From assembly GCA_903953565.1 (NCBI GenBank), contig CAJBKE010000004.1, positions 140,594 to 204,593 on the forward strand: DNA of 64,000 nucleotides, read 5' to 3'. The DNA comes from an uncultured Verrucomicrobiota bacterium (lineage in GTDB: Bacteria; Verrucomicrobiota; Verrucomicrobiia; Chthoniobacterales; JACTMZ01). A program made the position numbers and the translations under genes. Numbering within the stretch: the first letter of the stretch is position 1; every line of letters begins with the position of its first letter. Below, one piece after another: positions 44,947 to 54,200 of the stretch. Under the pieces are notes generated by a model that saw nothing but the letters and a program-made list of their open reading frames with translations, did not search any database and was not told where the DNA came from.

Positions 44947-45189
44947 TCAGCGATCGGCCAAGGCCTCGATCTCGGCCAGCGTCACCGTGCCGCTGCCGTC
45001 TGCGTCAATCTTGCTGAAGTTGGCCGCAACGCGCGGCATGCCAGCCTGGGCTTCGGCCAAGGTGAGGCGTCCATCATGGTTTGTATCCGCGGCGGCAAAG
45101 CGCTCGGCGATCTCTTCGTTGCGCGAAGTGTCTGCACCGGCGGCGGGCCAGGCCAAGATGAGGGAGAAAGCCGCAACGAGGAATTTCAT
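44947..45189 (-). CDS. Small secreted EF-hand protein
   Basis: Signal peptide MKFLVAAFSLILAWPAAGA; AADTNHDGRLTLAEAQ and IDADGSGTVTLAEIEAL. Confidence 0.8.
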   Translation of the reverse strand: MKFLVAAFSLILAWPAAGADTSRNEEIAERFAAADTNHDGRLTLAEAQAGMPRVAANFSKIDADGSGTVTLAEIEALADR

Positions 45190-45419
45190 GCGCGGATGGA
45201 AGAGAAGAAGTGATCGCATCGGTCCACTCTCGCGGGACCGGCGCGGAAGTAAAGACAGGACCCCTCCCCCCGCAGACCGCAAACGCATCCCGCGAGTTTT
45301 GCGTAGGACAGGCTTTCTACGCAACCACAGCGCACCGGCGGTCATCGTCATTGAGCCACCGTGCACTTGGCCGTTTGCGGTGCGCCCGGAGAATAAACGT
45401 CGGCCGAGGTCACTCCGGA

Positions 45420-46271
45420 TCAAGGCACTTCGTAAGCGAGCAACTTGTGCGCGGCGGCAAGCTGCTCCCAAAAGGCATCCGACTTCCCTCCCATCGCGAC
45501 ACCATAAAGGCGCGTGTTATCTTCTTCCCACACTAGGGCGACGCAGTCCGACGCCGCTGCGGTGTAGCCAATTTTGCCGCCGCGACAGTTGGGGTGCCGA
45601 TGAAGAATGCCGAGAGGGTTGCGTAAAAGCTGCGACGTGCCATCAGTCTTGCGCCAAAAGAGGAATTTGGTGGCGTTCGCCTGCCGGATCAGCGGATTGG
45701 CGTAAGCTGCCCTGAGTATTTGCACCATGTCAGCGGCAGTCGTGTGTTGGCCGCCAACACTGAATCCGGCGCTGTCTCTGAAGACCGAGTTCGTGGCGCC
45801 CACGCGACGCGCCATCGCCGTCATTTTTGCACCGAAAGCGGATTCGCTGCCGCTATTGTCGCGAGCCAAGGCCCGCGCCGCGTCGTTTGCGCTCACCACA
45901 AGCATGGCCTGCAACAGTTCGCGGCGGGTGTAGGCGCCCCCGACCGACTTCGGCAACCTCGTGCGGGGGCAGTTGGCATCTCCCGCTGTCACCGTGACCA
46001 GCTTGTCCAAGTTTCCGGCCTCGGCAATGACCAGGGCGGTAACGAGCTTCTGCAAGCTGGCTGCTTGCCGAGGTTGGTTGGCATTCTTTGCCGCGACCAC
46101 GCGGCCGGAGGAGTTGTCTACAATAATCACCGACTCCGCTTCGACACGTTGAGCCGCATTGCGGGCAGGGTATGTCCCGTTAACTTTCGGATAAAACGGT
46201 CGCGCCTCTGCGCTGAAGACAGAGAGAATCAGCACAGACAACAAGGTGAGAGCGAGACCCGGGCGAATCAT
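45420..46271 (-). CDS. D-alanyl-D-alanine carboxypeptidase (S11 family)
   Basis: QAASLQKLVTALV (SxxK), VSANDAAR (SxN), RGGKIGYT (KxG). Confidence 0.9.
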   Translation of the reverse strand: MIRPGLALTLLSVLILSVFSAEARPFYPKVNGTYPARNAAQRVEAESVIIVDNSSGRVVAAKNANQPRQAASLQKLVTALVIAEAGNLDKLVTVTAGDANCPRTRLPKSVGGAYTRRELLQAMLVVSANDAARALARDNSGSESAFGAKMTAMARRVGATNSVFRDSAGFSVGGQHTTAADMVQILRAAYANPLIRQANATKFLFWRKTDGTSQLLRNPLGILHRHPNCRGGKIGYTAAASDCVALVWEEDNTRLYGVAMGGKSDAFWEQLAAAHKLLAYEVP

Positions 46272-46400
46272 GTCGGCATAAAAAGCCGGTCGGGATACGC
46301 AGGGCAAGACAATCGCCACCGCCGCCCCTGGGCGGTAACAGGCCCCGCCACCGATAGTGCCATTCTAGTGCCATTTCACTGCCATTTTCGTGACGTTTCT

Positions 46401-46450
46401 TGGCAAACTTTCGCCAACTTCGCCCAACTTCTGCCGACTCCGCCGATATC
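46401..46450 (+). repeat. Degenerate 10-bp tandem repeat
   Basis: TGGCAAACTT/TCGCCAACTT/CGCCCAACTT/CTGCCGACTC/CGCCGATATC. Confidence 0.6.
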
Positions 46451-46509
46451 AGCAAACACCCGCGAAGCCTGTATACTTGCGGGTTTAAGAGGGAATGGCC
46501 TCAAAAAAA

Positions 46510-46560
46510 GGAAGCGACCCTAACGGGATTCGAACGTGAGCCTCAGAGACTTCCGCACCA
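46510..46560 (-). other. tRNA 3'-end-like fragment (possible attachment-site scar)
   Basis: Minus strand GTTCGAATCCCGTTAGGGTCGCTTCC reads as tRNA T-loop to 3' end, but the 5' T-stem (TCACG) does not pair with CCCGT. Confidence 0.45.
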
Positions 46561-46754
46561 ATGTTCGTGGATTGGAAGTGTGTCATATGTAACAAGATGC
46601 AGATTATGGACATTTTTGCCAACGTCAAGTTATCGTGTGAATTTTTGCGTTCGGCGGCACTTCAACTGTCAGATTTGTCAGAGGTTTTTCCGATCCAACA
46701 CTCAAGGCCAATCGGGCCAATCGAAGCTGCTCCGAAATTTGATCCGTCCGCGGA

Positions 46755-48152
46755 TCAGGGCGAGCTATTGCTATCCTGATCAGCAACCGTGAGCAATTCC
46801 TCCGCGCGACGGCACTGCCCTGCCCTCAGCAGCCCCGAAATCTGATCAAGCTTGGCCTTTTCGACGCCCCCCGCTTTGCGCAGCGCATAAAGGCGGGCCG
46901 GCAGGCGGAGATCCTCGGCCGTGAAAGTGAAGGAATCGCCCAATTCCTGCCGGCGGGCATCTTGCACGGCCTCCAAGGCTGCGTAGCCATCTTCGTGGGT
47001 CGGCTCAATCACCGTGCCTTCGCCGTAATCATTCCACGTAACGAGTTGCACGACGGGCCATGGACCGTCCATCGCGGCCTTGAGCGTTTCGCGCATGGTG
47101 CGGCCTTCGCGACGCCCAAGGTTGTGCAAGCTGGTTTCGTAAACGTCCTCGAAGCCAGGATAGACTGACGGGATGGACTTGAGCGGGTCCGGGGAGCGGT
47201 AGTTGTGGGTGTCGGTGAGACGCTGCAAGATGACCTCTTCTCCGGGTTCGCCGTCGAACGGTTCGGTATGAACCCACGAAAAGCCACCGTCCGCCCCGGC
47301 ATCCTGCCACAGATGGTGAAGCGCGAAGAATGCGGGGTGCGGATCGCATGCGTCAACGGCACCGGCCCACGCTTCTTTTTCCTTCACGTAAATGGGACCG
47401 AAGTTGAGGAGCAAAGGACGACCTTCGAACTGGAAATACTGGGGGGCGCCGAACCATTCCGCGGCAGCCCACTTGAGGTTCTCGGCGAGTTGGGCGGGAA
47501 CTTCTGCGGGGGAAATTTTGCCCCAGTTCACAAGCAACTCGAGCGACCGATCCTCGTAGCATGCGGCGAACTTCATGCCGAATTTTCCGCACGCGTCGAA
47601 CATGGCCTTCGTAGCCTCATGGATCGCCGGGTAGTCCGCCGTGGGATAAGTGCCATACCAATCGACAATGACACCGTTGGCGCCGGCCAACTTCATTTGC
47701 AGGAGCTGACATTCGAGCACATCGGGGTCTGTTGAGTCGTAAAGCCCGATCAACGGATGAAACTTCGACCAGATGTCGGGCAAGCCGTTTTCTTTGATGA
47801 CTTCCGGGTCGTGCTCCTTGTTGTGACCGGTCCAGTGCGCACCCCACCGCCCCCTCACCGCGGGGGTTTCATACCACGGCATGTAGTGCATGAGCAGGGA
47901 CTTGGCCTGACCGTCCGACAAAGCGGACAAAGCGGGCGCCGTTTTGGCCGGCTCGATCGCTGCCGCCGGCGAGGGCTGCGGTTCCGGGGTAGCGGATATC
48001 TCGGGCGATGGCGAGGGCGTCGGGGACGAGGAGACCACTTCGATCTGCGTGGACGGCGCGGACGGTTTGCAACCGGAAACAGCCAGCAAAACCAGGGCGG
48101 ATGCTAGGAGTGTGGAGGCGCAGGAGCGCACCACGCGGGCAAGTTTGGCCAC
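46755..48152 (-). CDS. Glycoside hydrolase family 71/99-like lipoprotein
   Basis: Lipobox LAVSGCKPS; LLMHYMPWYETPAVRGRWGAHWTGHNKEHDPE...GVIVDWYGTYPTADYPAIHEATKAMFDACGKFGMKFAACYEDRS. Confidence 0.8.
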   Translation of the reverse strand: MAKLARVVRSCASTLLASALVLLAVSGCKPSAPSTQIEVVSSSPTPSPSPEISATPEPQPSPAAAIEPAKTAPALSALSDGQAKSLLMHYMPWYETPAVRGRWGAHWTGHNKEHDPEVIKENGLPDIWSKFHPLIGLYDSTDPDVLECQLLQMKLAGANGVIVDWYGTYPTADYPAIHEATKAMFDACGKFGMKFAACYEDRSLELLVNWGKISPAEVPAQLAENLKWAAAEWFGAPQYFQFEGRPLLLNFGPIYVKEKEAWAGAVDACDPHPAFFALHHLWQDAGADGGFSWVHTEPFDGEPGEEVILQRLTDTHNYRSPDPLKSIPSVYPGFEDVYETSLHNLGRREGRTMRETLKAAMDGPWPVVQLVTWNDYGEGTVIEPTHEDGYAALEAVQDARRQELGDSFTFTAEDLRLPARLYALRKAGGVEKAKLDQISGLLRAGQCRRAEELLTVADQDSNSSP

Positions 48153-48161
48153 TCTGGGGGA

Positions 48162-48869
48162 TTACTGGATTTTGGCGACGTGGGTCTCGGTCTCGGCTTT
48201 GAGACCCGGATTCAGTTCACCGGCCTTCGCATAAGCTTCTCTGGCGTTGGCGCCATTCTTCAGACTGTATTGCTCGGTGAGTCCGATGTTCAACCATGCC
48301 ACGCCCTTGAATTCGTTCGAAACCCCCGGCATGTCGAGAATGCTACGGTAGGAGGCCACGGCGGCATCGAACTTGCCGGTTCCCCGCTCCGCGTCACCGC
48401 GGATCATCGCCAACTCCGGCTTGGCCCAATCGACTCCGGAAAGTCCGACGGCCCGGGTCATCGACTCGAGCGCACCGGCGTAGTTTTTTTCGTGAAGTTG
48501 ACATTTGGCGAGCGCCTGCAACGCAGTGACTTCGGCCACCGGTTCGATGGGCGCATTGGTGGAAAGCGCGCTGTCAGCTGCCTCTCTGGCACTGGCGTAG
48601 TCCTGCTTCTGAGCCAACACCATGGCCTTTTTGCCCAAGGCCAAAGCGCGCTGGGTTGGCGTTTGCGCGTCGGCGACCGCAGCGTCATAATCGGCAACCG
48701 CTCCGTCGTGGTTGCCGGAGGCAGACTTCGCATCGCCTGCTTGGAGTTTTTCGGTGTAAGGGTCGGCTGACTGGGCGAGTGCGGCGACCGGCGCGAACAA
48801 TGCCAGGCTGACGGCCAGCACCAAGGGACGGGAAATCACGGCAAGCATATGGGAGGGTTCGGTGTTCAT
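48162..48869 (-). CDS. Secreted tetratricopeptide-like repeat protein
   Basis: Signal peptide ending PVAALAQ; helical repeats DYDAAVADAQTPTQRALALGKKAMVLAQKQDYASAREAAD. Confidence 0.75.
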   Translation of the reverse strand: MNTEPSHMLAVISRPLVLAVSLALFAPVAALAQSADPYTEKLQAGDAKSASGNHDGAVADYDAAVADAQTPTQRALALGKKAMVLAQKQDYASAREAADSALSTNAPIEPVAEVTALQALAKCQLHEKNYAGALESMTRAVGLSGVDWAKPELAMIRGDAERGTGKFDAAVASYRSILDMPGVSNEFKGVAWLNIGLTEQYSLKNGANAREAYAKAGELNPGLKAETETHVAKIQ

Positions 48870-48917
48870 AGCGTTCACATCTGAGCATCGAATGGGCAGG
48901 TGCCAAAAGGAAAAGCA

Positions 48918-48931
48918 ACTTGACGTAAAGT
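48918..48931. promoter_or_regulatory. Candidate regulator site, palindrome variant ACTTGACGTAAAGT
   Basis: Lies between divergent TPR/GH71-like and ROK kinase units; matches CTTTA..TAAAG sites at 51123 and 60621 with one altered half-site base. Confidence 0.45.
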
Positions 48932-48982
48932 GGCCACGGAAGCGCCCCAACCGAGCCCTACCCCTTCAATGGACTCACACCA

Positions 48983-50017
48983 ATGAAGGGAAACATTTAC
49001 ATCGGCACAGACAGCGGGGCGACCACGACGAAGATCGCGGCGGTCCGCGGCAACGGCGAGCCGGTTGCTAAGGGGGTGCTCCAACGGCCGACGGAATCCG
49101 CTGCGGGACGCGGCGGCGTGATCGACGGCTGGATCCGGGCGATCGACGCATTTCTCGCGGCCCACCATTTCTCGTGGGAGCACATCGCCGGCGTGGGACT
49201 GGCCATTCCCGGACCGTATCTTGGCTACGGCATCATGGACCGCTCGGCGAATTTTCCTGCCGAGTTCGCCGGCTGGAATGTGCATGAGGACTTCGCCCGC
49301 GCTTTGTCCTCGCGCGCCGGACACCCGCTTCCCTTGGTTGTGGGCAACGATGGCAATTTCGGCGGGGTGGCCGAGGCGAGATTGGCACGGGCCGGGCGCC
49401 GGGCCTCGGTGCTCATGCTCATGCCGGGATCAGGTCTGGGTTGCGCTTACATCGACGCCGACGGCCGTCCGCTGGATGGCGACACGCTCGCCGGATTGGA
49501 GTCCGGTCACCAACCAGCCGCCATGCACATGCTGGGATGGAATAAGAAGCCCTTACCCTGTGGTTGCGGACGCAGCTGGGGATGCGTGGAGGCTTACACG
49601 ACGATCTCCGGTCTCGGACACTTGCTGGAGGAAAAGCTCGCAGAATTTCCCGACCACGAACTGGCAACTTCGACCATACCGCGAAAGACCAAAGTGCTCT
49701 CGCTGCGCGATCGCGCCCAGCAGGGCGATCCTCTCGCGACTAGCATCTTCGACCTGCAAGCCCGTGTGATGGGCCTGAACGTGGCCTCGCTCACGATGAC
49801 CCTTGATGCCGGAATCGTGGTCATCGGCGGAGGCCTCATGGATCCTGAGGCAACCACGGAGGAATTCCGCGAACGTTACCTGCGCCTTGTGCGGGAAACG
49901 GCACTGCCCTTCCTCTGGCCTGCACAAAAGGAGAAGATGGAGATCCTGCCGGCGCGTCTCGGGGATCTGTCACAGGCCATCGGCGCCGCCCTCGTGGCCC
50001 TGGCAAACAACCACTGA
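48983..50017 (+). CDS. ROK-family sugar kinase
   Basis: YIGTDSGATTTKIAAV, VGLAIPGPY, GNDGNFGGVAEA, Zn-type motif CGCGRSWGCVEAY, IVVIGGGLM. Confidence 0.9.
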   Translation: MKGNIYIGTDSGATTTKIAAVRGNGEPVAKGVLQRPTESAAGRGGVIDGWIRAIDAFLAAHHFSWEHIAGVGLAIPGPYLGYGIMDRSANFPAEFAGWNVHEDFARALSSRAGHPLPLVVGNDGNFGGVAEARLARAGRRASVLMLMPGSGLGCAYIDADGRPLDGDTLAGLESGHQPAAMHMLGWNKKPLPCGCGRSWGCVEAYTTISGLGHLLEEKLAEFPDHELATSTIPRKTKVLSLRDRAQQGDPLATSIFDLQARVMGLNVASLTMTLDAGIVVIGGGLMDPEATTEEFRERYLRLVRETALPFLWPAQKEKMEILPARLGDLSQAIGAALVALANNH

Positions 50018-50020
50018 CCT

Positions 50021-51121
50021 TCAGCGCCCACCGGCTTTTTTGCCGCGCCGGTTGCGCGTGCTCCCGCCTTCGCGCCAGGTTCCCTCCACCTCGAGCCGGA
50101 CGGGATGCTCCGGCACGCCGCGCTGCCCGCGTTGGATGGCGGCCACGAGCATGTCGACGGCCGCGGCGCCGACTTGGCGCGAGTTCTGATCGATACCGCT
50201 CAACTCAAATCTCGGAGAGTCTTCACCGTCGAGATCGAGGGACGCATAGCCAACATCGCGCGGAATACGGCAACCCCGCGCCTTCAACAAAGCCAAGCCA
50301 AAGCCATCGACACTGACCACCACCTCCGGCTGATAGCGCTCGAACCAGCGATCGAACGGCGACTGGCGGGGCCCTGGCAAAATGAGCGGAGGCACCAGAT
50401 CGCCCTCGCCGTGACGGTTGCGGTGCTCGAGAAAGGCCGCGGTCCATTTGCCGTTGACCCGGAGGTCGAGAGAATCCTCTACAACAAAACCAATGCGCCG
50501 GTAACCAATGGCGCACAACTCGTGCAGACAACGCTGCATAGACGTGTATTGGTCATGGATCGAACGATCGAGATCGGGCGTTTCGAAGGTCTCGCTGATT
50601 TCGACGGCGGCAAAGCGCTCCAGATCAAAGTCGAGATCCCGGGCACCGCGTCCGGACAGCTTGCCTTGCAATGGCGCGATAATCACCCCCTCGATACCGC
50701 GGTTCCAGATGATGCTGGCCAATCGGTCCCGCGTCATGCCGGACTCGTTGAGCCAGAACTCTTCCAGCCGGTAGCCGTATTCACCTGCCCGCTCGGTCGC
50801 TCCCTCGACATACTTCCGTTCGGTCACCAGACGTTTCCAGTCACCCGGACTCGAACCGGAGGTCAGCAGGGCGAGACAGGAGCCGATCTCGGCCGGCGCC
50901 CGGCTACGGATGCGCGCCAACAGCTTCGAGACCTCCGGATCGGGTCGGTAGCCGAGCTGCTCGGCCAGTCGGAGAATCTTCTTACGGGTCGTATTTGAAA
51001 CTCCGGCCTTGCCGCGCAGCGCGAGAGATACCGCCATACGCGTGACGCCGGCCTTTTCCGCGATCTCGCGCAGGGTGGCACGTGCTGAGGCGCTTTCGGG
51101 CATGGGCATGAAACTGGACAT
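50021..51121 (-). CDS. LacI-family transcriptional regulator
   Basis: ATLREIAEKAGVTRMAVSLALRGKAGVSNTTRKKILRLAEQLGYRPD HTH; C-terminal periplasmic-binding-like domain. Confidence 0.93.
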   Translation of the reverse strand: MSSFMPMPESASARATLREIAEKAGVTRMAVSLALRGKAGVSNTTRKKILRLAEQLGYRPDPEVSKLLARIRSRAPAEIGSCLALLTSGSSPGDWKRLVTERKYVEGATERAGEYGYRLEEFWLNESGMTRDRLASIIWNRGIEGVIIAPLQGKLSGRGARDLDFDLERFAAVEISETFETPDLDRSIHDQYTSMQRCLHELCAIGYRRIGFVVEDSLDLRVNGKWTAAFLEHRNRHGEGDLVPPLILPGPRQSPFDRWFERYQPEVVVSVDGFGLALLKARGCRIPRDVGYASLDLDGEDSPRFELSGIDQNSRQVGAAAVDMLVAAIQRGQRGVPEHPVRLEVEGTWREGGSTRNRRGKKAGGR

Positions 51122-51135
51122 GCTTTACCTAAAGT
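51122..51135. promoter_or_regulatory. Candidate regulator site GCTTTACCTAAAGT
   Basis: 12-bp core CTTTACCTAAAG is identical, reverse-complemented, to 60621-60632; directly upstream of the LacI-family gene. Confidence 0.5.
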
Positions 51136-51161
51136 CAATCGTGATCTCTGTCCCCTTCCGG

Positions 51162-51184
51162 CACTAGCCCGGCAAGGGCTAGTG
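51162..51184. promoter_or_regulatory. Perfect 9-bp inverted repeat CACTAGCCC-GGCAA-GGGCTAGTG
   Basis: Direct reading; in the divergent LacI/GH87-like intergenic region. Confidence 0.5.
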
Positions 51185-51268
51185 TCTGAACGATCTGCAC
51201 TTTGACCTGTCTGTGTATAGAGTGTATTTTATCGCGAGTTCAGGCCCTGCGTCTTGACCGCCCGTCCC

Positions 51269-54200
51269 ATGCCAAACCGTTGCTTCAATCTCCGCCGCTT
51301 ACTTTTGCTGCTGAGTCTCGGCCTTCTGCTGTCGGCTCGGGCGGAAGCACGCACCTTTTTGGTGGACCTGAATTCTTCGAAGGGTTTTCGCGGGGCGGAT
51401 CCTGTTTCACCCGATGCCAACAGCAACCACTGGAATAGCTTCCCGCATCCGGCGACCGGATCCTCTCAACTCAACGGGTTGATCGCTTCTGACGGAACCG
51501 GCAGCACCGTCGACTTCGGATCGAGCACGCCTTTCGGCAGCGACAGCTACAACGGGCCAGCCGGCGCCACAGGGGAGCCAATAACTCAGGCCATGGTCGA
51601 TGCCACAGACATCGATGCCGCCGCTTTGCGCGAACTCGGCGGTAGCAAGGCGGCGGCTTTCGACTACATCGCCACGGTTTCGCACACCAACGTGCCGACC
51701 GGACAATCCTCTCCAGTCAACGATGCGCGTTTCGCGATTCAAGGACTCGATCCGCAACTGACCTACACGCTCAAGCTTTTCGGTTCGCGGAAATACGCGC
51801 CGGAAAGCACCACCATTTACGAGGCTTACTCCGATCCAGCGTACGAGTATCTGTCCGCATCTTCGACATTGGAGGTGCAAGATGCCGCTTCACCCGGCAA
51901 CCACAACCGGTCCAACGTAGCCACGCTCCCCGGCATCCGCCCGAGCGCCAACGGGGCCATCTACTTGCGTGTCCGGGCGGAGGGCGGCGAACAGGGATTT
52001 TTGAACTCGATGCAAATTATCGAGGGCACTCGACCCGTGGACAGCCGCGGCATTCTTTATGTCCGCCTCGAGAACCCCGCCACCGGACGGGAGATCGTGA
52101 GCGACAGCGACCTCGGTCCCATTGCCCGGTTGGATCCTCCCGCGACCAATCTGCGCGGGCACTGGTATTTGATGACGCGCACCGACAATACGCTCGTCTG
52201 GATTGTCAACCGCGTGACCGGCGAAGCGCTGCGCGCCGCCAACGATTCCGGCGCTGTGAGCACCGCGGCATGGAATCCTGACGATCCCCGGCAGACTTGG
52301 CGTATCACCACAGCCAGCGGTGTTTCGCGCCTTCGCATCGAGGGAACCCAAGCCACGCTCACCGTGGGTGCGGACGGGGCACCGCCGACCGTGGCTCCGG
52401 ATGCGCCTGGCAGTGCGGACCAAAATTGGATCCTCCCCGAATTGCCGCGCGGAGGCCTCTTCCCGTGGACAGCCTACGACGAGGACAACATCGGGACCCT
52501 CACCGCTCCGGCCGAAGTGATCCGGTCAGCCTACAGCGATGGCCCCTCTCCCGTCGCCGCCGAGGCGCAAAAGCGCGGCGTCATCCTCCTCAACAGCTTC
52601 GGCACCGGTGTGGTTTGGAACACGATTGCGCCAGCCGATGCCATGACCCTGCGCTACAGCGTGGCCGACGGCGATACCGGAACCCTCACGCTGAACGTCC
52701 GCCGTGCCGGCCAAATCGTGGAAAGCAAAAAGATCCCGGTTACCTCCGCGCAGGCCTGGGTCTACTTCGACAGCCAAGGCAACGAGTTGCAGTCTCCGGG
52801 CACCGGCCGAACCCCCGCAAAGCGTTTCAATGAAGCGCGCATCAAGCTCGTCTCTGCGATCGCCATAGGCGACACCATCGAGCTTCGGCGCGACAATGGT
52901 GATGCCATGGTCTGGGTCGATGTGCTGGAGGCCGAGGTTTCGGATTTTGTCCCGCTGCCGGACGCCGCGTCCTATCTCGTCGCCAGCGACTTCGGTGCGA
53001 CAGGCAACGGGACGACAAACGATACAGCAGCACTGAAAAGTGCCGTCGCCGCGGCTGCCTCGCAGGGCAAAAAGCTTTATCTCCCGCGGGGAACCTACCG
53101 ACTCGAGGAGGAGATTATTCTACCGGCCGGCTTCGTTCTACAAGGCGCTGGCATGTGGAAAACCGAGCTCGTCTTCTCGCGAACCGCCGCGTCAGCTTAT
53201 GGCGGGCAAGCGCTCGGGGGAATCAAGGGCAGCGGATCGAACACAGTTGTCCGCGACCTCTACATGAAAAGCGCGCAGAGCGCGCGCAGTCTCGGTTACC
53301 ACGCACTCAAAGGTTCGTGGGGCACCGGCTCGCTAATCGAGAATGTTTGGGCCGAGCATTTCGAAACCGGAGCGTGGATTGCGGACTTCAGCAACGACGG
53401 GAACATTTACACCGACGGGTTAGTTATCCGGAATAGCCGCCTGCGCAATGCCTTCGCCGATGGCGTGAACTACGCGAGCGGAACACGCAACTCGGTGGTG
53501 GAAAACACGCACGTGCGCGGCTGTGGCGATGACGGTCTCGCCTCCTACGCATCGGGACGAACACTGAACAAGCCCACCACGCGAAACATCCAATTCCGTT
53601 ACAACACGATCGAGTGTGTTTACCGCGCAGGCGGCATCGGAATTTTTGGCGGCGAGGGCCACAAGATTCACCACAACATCATCAGGGACCAAGTGGCCGG
53701 TCCGGGGCTGCGCCTCAACACCATCTTCGTCTACCTCAGCGGCACCCTCGAGGGTTACCCCTTCGGATCCCAGCTCATCCAATTTTACAACAACACACTG
53801 CAACGCACCGGTGCGCTGACCGTCTTCAATGAGCAGGCCGGGGCCATCGAATTGCAGACGTGGTATACGGACGTGGAAAACATCCGCTTCACCGATATAG
53901 ACATCGACACCACGCGCTACGAGGGCATCCGCTACAGTCGAGTCGGACAAGTGACATCGGCGGGATTCCAAAACATCATCTTCACACGCACTGGGTTTGC
54001 GAGCGTCCCCTTCGGCACGCTCGTCACCTCATCGGCATCCGGCGAGTCGTCCTTCGACACGCAGACCAGTTCGGCCGGCATCAACAACCAGGCCGGAGCT
54101 AACTTCACGGTGAACGGGGAGCCACCGCCGCCACCAACCATCACGTCATTCAATCCGGCAGCAGCCGGACGCGGCTCGGAGGTGACAATCACCGGCACTT

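Noticed and set aside
46180-46455. 91-aa minus-strand ORF as a possible integrase C-terminal relic
   Set aside because: No recognisable integrase motif (R..HxxR..Y); mostly overlaps tandem-repeat sequence and the carboxypeptidase gene.
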